Of a DNA stretch of 11,367 nucleotides, positions 6,802-11,367 are shown piece by piece. Positions within the stretch are counted from its first letter, which is position 1; every line of letters starts with the position of its first letter. A program made the translations under genes and the position numbers. The notes under the pieces are model-generated. The model was not told where the DNA came from, searched no databases, and worked only from the letters and a program-made list of their open reading frames with translations. The DNA comes from Candidatus Bathyarchaeota archaeon (lineage in GTDB: Archaea > Thermoproteota > Bathyarchaeia > RBG-16-48-13 > GCA-020345945), in NCBI GenBank assembly GCA_020345945.1, contig CP070773.1, forward strand, positions 1,095,542 through 1,106,908, read 5' to 3'.

Positions 6802-7980
6802 TTACGAAGGGACATAATTACAGAAATCCAAGATGAACTGCGAGAGAACCATCGAAGACTTCACCACCTGGTCAACAGAGACATACTCCTTGATACCGTG
6901 CATACCCTCCCCACCTGGCCCGAATATCACTGTGGGAACCCCAGCGTTCTGTATAATCTCCGAGTCAAGCCATCCATAGCTACCAATGTATTGAGGCTCT
7001 GTACCCAATACAGTAATGACCGCTTCTTTTAAAAGACGCACAACATTCTCCTCAGCAGATACAGTAAATGGACCCCGAGCAAAGATCGTCCGTAGGTCAG
7101 CATTGAATTTCGAATCTTTCGTTGAGAGCCTCTCTAAGATGGAGAGAAATTCAGATTCAACTTGACGAGTATCTTCACCAGGTATAGTTCTACGTTCCAA
7201 CTTTAACTTACACTGATCTGGATAAGTGCTAAGCTCCCTTCCTCCCTCAATAATAGAAGAATGCACTGAAGGGGAACCAAGAAGACTATGACTCCTCTCC
7301 GAGAGAACCTTCGATCCGAAATCTTCAAGCTCAACCAAAAATTTTCCCATTTTAGCGATCGCGTCAACCCCTTTTTTCGGCCGACTCCCATGAGCCGCCT
7401 TACCAAAGGTCTCAACCTCAAGCCAGACAAACCCCTTATGCGCAATCCCTATATCAAGTCCAGTACTTTCACAAACAACAGCTCCATCAGCCTTGAAAGA
7501 TTCCATAAGCTTCTCTGTCCCCAAGCTGGTATACTCCTCATCTACAACCGAGGCTACTATCAAGTCCCCCCTCAAGTCTACCTCAGAGTCAACCACAGCC
7601 TTCACAGCATGAAGAATTGAGGCAAGACCGCCCTTCATATCAGCAGACCCTCGACCGTAGATCCTATTTCCTTCAACCCTCGGATTGAAAGGATCAACCA
7701 TCCCCTCGATTCCAACAGTATCCATGTGACCATTAAGAATCAATGAGGACCCAGAATCTTGACCGCGAAGAACCCCGACAACGTTGGGTCGACCCCTTTC
7801 AACCTCACAGAGATCTACCTCGAGTCCTAGGTTCTCAAGAAAATCCGCAATAAATACAGCTACCTTCGCTTCACCCGCACCTCCAGGAACCAACAAAGGA
7901 TTGACAGAATCAATCTTAATGAGTTCCTTGAGGGTCGCAACTAATTCAGAAGAATCTATCCTTGAGAAGACTGCACCCAA
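6802..7980 (-). CDS. M20-family metallopeptidase/deacylase (ArgE/DapE/CPG2 type)
   Basis: A 392-residue di-zinc hydrolase that cleaves an amide bond in small molecules, such as N-acyl amino acids or short peptides, in the cytoplasm. Metal ligands follow the family order: H85 and D87 in NGHMDTV, D114 in GSADMKGG, E148 (general base) and E149 in VVDEEY, E171 in CESTG, and H361 in GEGMHGIKEYV. H197 in AAHGSR marks the dimerisation (lid) domain, about 185-300. Length is normal for ArgE/DapE; the substrate cannot be read. The start is TTG at 7980: no ATG or GTG exists between the upstream in-frame stop and the conserved core, and AAGGAG lies 9 nt before it. Transcription could start from TGTATAAA (8013-8020) or the better TTTATAAA (8113-8120). 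The PfkB kinase gene lies 204 bases upstream on the same strand. Confidence 0.9.
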   Translation of the reverse strand: MGAVFSRIDSSELVATLKELIKIDSVNPLLVPGGAGEAKVAVFIADFLENLGLEVDLCEVERGRPNVVGVLRGQDSGSSLILNGHMDTVGIEGMVDPFNPRVEGNRIYGRGSADMKGGLASILHAVKAVVDSEVDLRGDLIVASVVDEEYTSLGTEKLMESFKADGAVVCESTGLDIGIAHKGFVWLEVETFGKAAHGSRPKKGVDAIAKMGKFLVELEDFGSKVLSERSHSLLGSPSVHSSIIEGGRELSTYPDQCKLKLERRTIPGEDTRQVESEFLSILERLSTKDSKFNADLRTIFARGPFTVSAEENVVRLLKEAVITVLGTEPQYIGSYGWLDSEIIQNAGVPTVIFGPGGEGMHGIKEYVSVDQVVKSSMVLSQFILDFCNYVPS

Positions 7981-7989
7981 TAGAGTAAA

Positions 7990-7995
7990 CTCCTT
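7990..7995 (-). promoter_or_regulatory. Shine-Dalgarno site fixing the TTG start of the M20 gene
   Basis: Minus-strand AAGGAG, 9 nt before the TTG at 7980. In the absence of any ATG/GTG candidate it supports TTG initiation. Confidence 0.5.
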
Positions 7996-8112
7996 TCTTA
8001 CAAAATATCGTGTTTATACATGAACAGAATAAAGAAAAGAACACGTATTGGGATACCGTTCCAAGATTCCAGCTATATTCCTTATGATGAAAAATGAAGC
8101 GAAAGACAGGGA

Positions 8113-8120
8113 TTTATAAA
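8113..8120 (-). promoter_or_regulatory. Consensus TATA box between the kinase and M20 genes
   Basis: TTTATAAA, the best TATA match in the window, and self-complementary so usable in either direction. Read on the minus strand it predicts a start near 8089 and a leader of about 110 nt for the M20 gene. Read on the plus strand it would start an RNA near 8143 antisense to the kinase 3' end. Nothing else in 7981-8184 looks coding. Confidence 0.45.
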
Positions 8121-8184
8121 GTCTACATAGATACTTTGACTAGAAGTACTCTCTTCTTCGAAAGTAGTTATCGTCTCAAGAGAA

Positions 8185-9162
8185 TTAATTTCCTCGGTAG
8201 ATCTCTGAGTTCTCAAATCCAATCTGAGACATGAAAACTTCGAGCTCTTTCTTCATTGGACTTCCTCTAGTGACAGATTGAGTCACTTTGAAAGCACCTG
8301 CAACATTAGCTTTAACCAGACAGTCGTAATCAGAGAAACCGAGAGATTTGAAGGCAGCGAACACACCTAGAAAAGCATCGCCAGCACCTACTGTATTAAC
8401 CACCTTCAATCCTAGGCTATGCAAATCTATGCCAGCGATAGAGAATACCTCACCGCTTTCAGCCCCAACCATAACACATCCATCAGCTCCATATTTCGCG
8501 ATCAAGTTACAGGCAAGACCCTGACTCTTTAGCTCCTCGAAAGCTTCAATTGGATCCTTCTTGCCAGTCACATTCTCTATCTCTACGGAGTTCAATACAA
8601 CGTAATCTACACTCGTCAAGACATTTCTAAGACCAGACAGCCCCAGCGTACTTCTAACTCCAGGATCAAAGATTACAGTCTTTCCAAGCGAATCTCCCAG
8701 TCTTGCAAGAGATAATAAAGAGTCAGGTCTTGGATCGATAACGATCACAATCTTGGAATTCTCGATCAGAAGACGCCGAGACTCTTCCATAATATCAGCT
8801 GGAGTGAATTCCAAATTTGCCCCGAAAAGAGTATGAATCATGTTCTGACCCCTCTCATCTATCGTGATATAGGCTTGCCCTGACTCAACCCCCTCAACAG
8901 TCTTTAAGGCAGAAGTCTCCACCCCCTCCCTAGCCAACGTCTCAATCTGCTCTCTTCCAATGACATCGTCTCCCAGACCACCGAAGATTGCGACTTCATC
9001 TTTACTCAGAATCCTTGATGTCGCCACCGCAACGTTCGCTCCTTTTCCTCCAGGGATCCTAGTCAACCGTTTAACCTGAACCTCTTCTCCTACATCCGGA
9101 AACCTCGATATGAATAGATTAATGTCTAAGTTAATGGCTCCACACACAATTACTTCACACAA
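8185..9162 (-). CDS. PfkB-family carbohydrate kinase (ribokinase-like)
   Basis: A 325-residue ATP-dependent sugar or nucleoside kinase, cytosolic. The N-terminal strand GAINLDIN (8-15) carries the substrate-contacting D13; the first PfkB signature GGKGANVAVATSR is at 38-50; the second signature NTVGAGDAFLG at 256-266 contains the anion hole and the catalytic base D262. Length is typical of ribokinase-type enzymes. Substrate could be ribose, 2-keto-3-deoxygluconate, fructose, tagatose or a nucleoside; I cannot decide. The start is TTG at 9162: the preceding in-frame stop is at 9184-9186, no ATG/GTG lies between, and GGAGG is 11 nt upstream. A hydrophobic micro-ORF ends at that same stop. A GfcR-like sugar regulator lies less than 700 bases away beyond the tRNA. 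The M20 gene follows downstream behind its own TATA box. Confidence 0.92.
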   Translation of the reverse strand: MCEVIVCGAINLDINLFISRFPDVGEEVQVKRLTRIPGGKGANVAVATSRILSKDEVAIFGGLGDDVIGREQIETLAREGVETSALKTVEGVESGQAYITIDERGQNMIHTLFGANLEFTPADIMEESRRLLIENSKIVIVIDPRPDSLLSLARLGDSLGKTVIFDPGVRSTLGLSGLRNVLTSVDYVVLNSVEIENVTGKKDPIEAFEELKSQGLACNLIAKYGADGCVMVGAESGEVFSIAGIDLHSLGLKVVNTVGAGDAFLGVFAAFKSLGFSDYDCLVKANVAGAFKVTQSVTRGSPMKKELEVFMSQIGFENSEIYRGN

Positions 9163-9183
9163 AAATGCGAATTCCTCCCAATT

Positions 9184-9273
9184 CTAATTCGAATAGAAAT
9201 CAAGAAACAAAAGACTTAGCATCACAGAAATGATGAACAATCCAAAGCTAATAAGATCTAGGAAAATAACCAT
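9184..9273 (-). CDS. Possible 29-residue hydrophobic micro-ORF upstream of the kinase
   Basis: ATG to TAG encoding 29 residues that are almost entirely hydrophobic from residue 2 to 26 (start MVIFLDLISFGLFII), enough for one membrane helix. It ends 21 nt before the kinase TTG and is in the same frame as it. Support is thin: no clear SD (only AGAG nearby) and a weak TATA-like GATTATCTG around 9292-9300. The minus strand here is T-rich, which favours hydrophobic codons by chance. It could be a leader peptide, a small membrane protein or nothing. Confidence 0.25.
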   Translation of the reverse strand: MVIFLDLISFGLFIISVMLSLLFLDFYSN

Positions 9274-9279
9274 AGATCT
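9254..9279. repeat. Inverted repeat in the kinase leader
   Basis: AGATCTA (9254-9260) and TAGATCT (9273-9279) are exact inverted copies, 12 bases apart, and the inner GG/CC can add two pairs with one bulged A. The right arm covers the start codon of the 29-residue micro-ORF. It may be an operator or an mRNA hairpin about 100 nt ahead of the kinase. Confidence 0.4.
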
Positions 9280-9386
9280 CTTTCACACACCCAGATAATC
9301 AAATGGGAAAAGATACTACAGAAGAATGTCTAGACCAAAATATCCCTGACTAGATTCGAATACCTCAAAGTTGAGAAATAGATAAT

Positions 9387-9417
9387 CTACAGATACTATT
9401 GGTAACAATATCTGCAG
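9387..9417 (+). repeat. Hairpin with GUAA tetraloop and 3-nt bulge
   Basis: On the plus strand: CAGATA (9390-9395) pairs with TATCTG (9409-9414); after a CTA bulge, TTG pairs with CAA around a GTAA loop (9402-9405), a GNRA-type tetraloop. Beyond one A/C mismatch, CT/AG add two outer pairs. The loop is a stable tetraloop only in plus-strand RNA. Apart from this, the micro-ORF, the inverted repeat and the tRNA terminator, I see nothing else in the 377 bases between kinase and tRNA. Confidence 0.4.
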
Positions 9418-9517
9418 GTATAGGATTCCACGATACATAGATTAGAGATCAGAAAGAAGTTACTCAAGATATCGATCGTTGTAAAATACCTACTGGTCGT
9501 AGTTACTTGAAGATCTC

Positions 9518-9524
9518 AAAAAAA
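9518..9524 (-). terminator. T-tract terminator of the tRNA-Arg gene
   Basis: Seven T in a row on the minus strand, beginning 16 nt past the encoded CCA end of the tRNA. This is the usual archaeal termination signal, with no hairpin needed. Confidence 0.55.
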
Positions 9525-9539
9525 TCCTACGAGAATTTT

Positions 9540-9634
9540 TGGCGGGCCCGAAGGGATTCGAACCCCCGACTTCAGGCTCCGAAGGCATACGCGGTTAAGA
9601 AAAACTGCGCCCTATCCAACTAGGCTACGGGCCC
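9540..9634 (-). tRNA. tRNA-Arg (anticodon UCG) with intron and encoded CCA
   Basis: Reads CGA and probably other CGN arginine codons. All arms fold. Acceptor GGGCCCG/CGGGCCC has seven perfect pairs. The D arm is GCCT/GGGC with A20 (an arginine identity base). The T arm GGGGG-TTCGAAT-CCCTT has two G-U pairs. Discriminator G73 is followed by CCA in the genome (9542-9540). The anticodon loop is CTTCGGA, with TCG at 9582-9580. The anticodon stem 5' strand is interrupted: CAG at 27-29 (9607-9605) and GC at 30-31 (9586-9585) pair with GCCTG only after an 18-nt segment is removed, giving a mature 77-nt tRNA including CCA. A GGATATAT box at 9651-9658 lies upstream, slightly closer than usual, and a T7 terminator follows. 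Confidence 0.95.
9587..9604 (-). other. tRNA-Arg intron, 18 nt, between positions 29 and 30
   Basis: Removing TTTTTCTTAACCGCGTAT restores five perfect anticodon-stem pairs. The precursor forms a splice motif: exon bases 24-27 (GCGC) pair with GCGT near the intron 3' end as the 4-bp central helix. Each cut then falls after the second base of a 3-nt bulge, AG^T and AT^G. AGG/CCT form an outer helix. There is little inner-helix pairing, so it is a relaxed bulge-helix-bulge. The canonical archaeal site is 37/38, so 29/30 is non-canonical. Confidence 0.85.
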
Positions 9635-9789
9635 GTTGAATCCGTGAAACATATATCCAATTAATGAAGTTTCCTATAACACCCTCTCGCTCAGAGAAAG
9701 AGAAAAGATTAACAAAGAAGAACGTGTAGTAAGCTTAAGAATACTAGAATAACAATTATCTTGTAAGAAGCAATAACTGCCCAAACAAA

Positions 9790-9801
9790 ATTCTCCAGAA
9801 T
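9790..9801 (+). promoter_or_regulatory. Possible operator upstream of the GfcR-like gene
   Basis: ATTCT-CC-AGAAT, a perfect 5-bp inverted repeat, lies 17 nt before the ATG and just ahead of the SD (GAGG, 7 nt from the ATG). Its position downstream of a TATA-like TTATCTTG (9757-9764) would suit autorepression. No second copy was noticed at the kinase or M20 promoters. Confidence 0.3.
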
Positions 9802-9818
9802 CTCTAAGAGGAATATAA

Positions 9819-10559
9819 ATGAGTTCCCAAACCCACCTTCATGATCTTAAGTTCAGAATGATGACAATCGATCTTCTTAGAATGGCAAAAGAACGATACA
9901 CCTATCGAGAACTGGCTCAACACACGAATCTTCCAGTAACGGTTCTAAGCAGATACGTAAAAGGTCACGTTCTACCCACGACGAAGAGAGCGAAGACCAT
10001 ATGGAACTCGTTAGAGAAGGTCGTAAGCCTTGAGAACGAGTTCAGAAGCAGAATCACCTTTGACGAATCTGGATATTTTGATAACACAAGCATCATCTGC
10101 AATATATCCCTCCTATCACAAGGAGCTCAACACGCACTCTCAAAATTCGCTGGACGAAGAATAACGAAGGTGATGACAGCAGCAGTAGATGGGATCCCAC
10201 TCGCCACAATGATCGCAGAGGCCTTTGGAGTAAATCTAGTTCTAGCCAAGAATACAAAGGAAGTAGGAATCCCCGATTTCATTGAAGAAAGCTACATCCC
10301 AAGTAATTCAGCAGTCAGAATGGTACTCTACATACCCAAAAAATCCTTGAAGAGAGGAGACAGCGTCCTGATAGTCGACGACGTAATCAGATCTGGGGAG
10401 ACTCAAAAAGCCCTAATGAAAATAGTCGGCAAAGCCAAAGCCGAAGTAGCAGGCATATATGCTTTGGTTGGAGTAGGAGAGAATTGGAGAGAGGGAATAC
10501 CAACTCCATCCGACTGCCCTTGCGAAGTAGTTCTGACCCTACCAATAAGTAGCAACTGA
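9819..10559 (+). CDS. GfcR-like transcription regulator (HTH + orotate phosphoribosyltransferase-like domain)
   Basis: A 246-residue DNA-binding regulator. Residues about 14-60 form a helix-turn-helix (YTYRELAQHTNLPVTVLSRY at 27-46, followed by VKGHVLPT). Residues about 85-240 form a type I phosphoribosyltransferase fold, with SVLIVDDVIRSGET at 182-195 as the PRPP loop, acidic pair D187-D188 intact. This order is that of the archaeal PyrE-like regulators; the Haloferax member GfcR controls glucose and fructose catabolism. Regulation here is probably by a phosphorylated metabolite bound in the PRTase pocket; catalysis is possible but not expected. The ATG follows GAGG by 7 nt. The gene stands alone, divergent from the tRNA and convergent with the hydrogenase protease gene. 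A sugar kinase nearby is a plausible target. Confidence 0.88.
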   Translation: MSSQTHLHDLKFRMMTIDLLRMAKERYTYRELAQHTNLPVTVLSRYVKGHVLPTTKRAKTIWNSLEKVVSLENEFRSRITFDESGYFDNTSIICNISLLSQGAQHALSKFAGRRITKVMTAAVDGIPLATMIAEAFGVNLVLAKNTKEVGIPDFIEESYIPSNSAVRMVLYIPKKSLKRGDSVLIVDDVIRSGETQKALMKIVGKAKAEVAGIYALVGVGENWREGIPTPSDCPCEVVLTLPISSN

Positions 10560-10692
10560 TAGTCGACTTGAAATTTGGAACCAATATCCGTCAGCTCAGC
10601 ACAACCGCCTAGTCAGCAAATTACAGTCTTCAAATTCCTCCAATATAATGAAAGACCGTATTATTCTTCCATAATAATTCGAAAAGCACTCA

Positions 10693-11172
10693 TCACCCGA
10701 CTTTCAAGAGTGCAGACAAAATTTCATGAGATAGTTTCACAGCAACTTCATGAAGTTCAGGAGTCAACTCCATTCCGAATCGAAGATCTCCCGGTTGAAT
10801 CCCAAGCAAGAGAACCTTAGCACCAATCTCTGAGACGATGTATTCAGAGAGAACCGACAGAGATAGAATATGAGTGCTAAACACCGATTCAGCAATAGAA
10901 TCTGGATATAGGAACCGGATCTCTCCAATATTCGACGCCATCTCAGCAGCATCAATTATCAAGACGTGACTCGGAGAAAACCGCCGGATAGGACCAGTAA
11001 AACTCTCAGGAACAGTCTCACAATCAAAGACCCTTACAAAGCTTGGAACCTTTCCTTTCAAATGATCTACTACCACAAGACCGACGGCATCATCTCTCTT
11101 GACACGGCTACCGACCCCTAAGATAGCCACCCTCGTAGCTCCCTGAAGCCATTCCTCAAGTTCTGGCAACAA
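10693..11172 (-). CDS. Hydrogenase maturation protease, HycI-type (peptidase family M52)
   Basis: A 159-residue cytosolic endopeptidase of the family that removes the C-terminal tail of the [NiFe]-hydrogenase large subunit after nickel insertion. Family marks: LGVGSRVKRDDAVG at 18-31, E52 in DCETVPES, D74 in LIIDAAEM and H101 in STHILSLS, the last three being plausible nickel-sensing or metal ligands; GIQPGDLRFG at 124-133 is typical of the HycI branch. Length is normal. The start is TTG (11172, or 11169); no ATG or GTG precedes the conserved core and no clear SD is seen, so initiation is unusual or leaderless. A minus-strand TATA-like TCATATTTC near 11205-11213 would start transcription inside the palindrome at 11179-11198. 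No hydrogenase subunit lies in the window. Confidence 0.87.
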   Translation of the reverse strand: MLPELEEWLQGATRVAILGVGSRVKRDDAVGLVVVDHLKGKVPSFVRVFDCETVPESFTGPIRRFSPSHVLIIDAAEMASNIGEIRFLYPDSIAESVFSTHILSLSVLSEYIVSEIGAKVLLLGIQPGDLRFGMELTPELHEVAVKLSHEILSALLKVG

Positions 11173-11178
11173 CGTCTG

Positions 11179-11198
11179 ATTCAGATTTGAGTCTGAAT
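11179..11198. promoter_or_regulatory. Palindrome at the start of the hydrogenase protease gene
   Basis: ATTCAGA and TCTGAAT are perfect 7-bp inverted arms with a 6-base spacer, ending 6 nt before the TTG start. The predicted transcription start falls inside it, so it could be an operator for a dimeric repressor or, if transcribed, a hairpin hiding the start codon. The remaining bases to 11367 show short A-rich open frames only, none supportable. Confidence 0.35.
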
Positions 11199-11367
11199 TA
11201 CAGAAATATGAATTCTTGGATCAATACATACACCTGCCAACACCAAAGAAAATCATGTAAAAAGGATCCGAAACCTAGATAAAGAGAAGCAATCGGCAAT
11301 AGGTTGAACCGAGAAGGAAGTATATTGCATTGCAGAGAGAGACAATAGAAGCTAGATACATAGAGGA

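Noticed and set aside
9184..9186. TAG between the micro-ORF and the kinase, in frame, as a read-through or pyrrolysine codon
   Set aside because: Kinase homologues need no N-terminal hydrophobic extension and an SD-led TTG follows directly; an ordinary stop explains it.
9230..9251. ATGATGA C-box-like motif followed by CTAA at guide distance on the plus strand
   Set aside because: No D box closes the unit within about 60 nt; the same holds for the ATGATGA at 8084.
10575..10820. Plus-strand frame of 81 codons starting at TTG after the regulator gene
   Set aside because: Its second half is antisense to the hydrogenase protease, there is no SD and the translation looks like a shadow.
11275..11367. 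Hydrophobic minus-strand frames open to the right edge
   Set aside because: Two overlapping frames both look hydrophobic because the strand is T-rich; no start signal or motif favours either.

Overview
The window reads as archaeal chromosome. The signs are: TATA-like boxes about 25-30 nt ahead of several starts with no bacterial -10/-35 pairs; a tRNA-Arg gene with an 18-nt intron that folds into a bulge-helix-bulge-type splice motif; a GfcR-type HTH/phosphoribosyltransferase regulator; and a mixture of probably leaderless starts and Shine-Dalgarno-led TTG starts. A lineage in the Thermoproteota/TACK group (for example Bathyarchaeia) fits the non-canonical tRNA intron and gene mix, but this is inference; no 16S or marker gene is present.

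Left part (1-4500): the 3' end of an unrecognised plus-strand gene; then on the minus strand a D-2-hydroxyacid dehydrogenase and a class I/II aminotransferase. Divergent from the aminotransferase is an FAD-dependent oxidoreductase of the phytoene desaturase/amine oxidase superfamily. It converges on a small EF-Tu domain-2-like protein gene.

Middle part (4500-6600): a previously uncalled 50-residue two-helix membrane protein (minus strand, with both TATA box and SD site) is divergent from a LysX/RimK-like ATP-grasp ligase. That ligase carries a charged insertion of about 75 residues between two of its metal-binding motifs. It converges on a 114-residue protein that may be arcadin-1-like.

Right part (6800-11367): on the minus strand an M20 metallopeptidase/deacylase and a PfkB-family sugar kinase, both with TTG starts; a 377-base stretch with a hydrophobic micro-ORF and two hairpins; the intron-containing tRNA-Arg(UCG); then a plus-strand GfcR-like regulator converging on a HycI-type hydrogenase maturation protease.

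No mobile element, CRISPR array or defence island is visible. Most genes are single units with their own promoters. Functional links are suggestive only: dehydrogenase plus aminotransferase (2-oxoacid/amino acid interconversion), and sugar kinase plus a regulator whose haloarchaeal relative controls sugar catabolism. The most unusual items are the ATP-grasp insertion, the tRNA intron position, and the small membrane protein.
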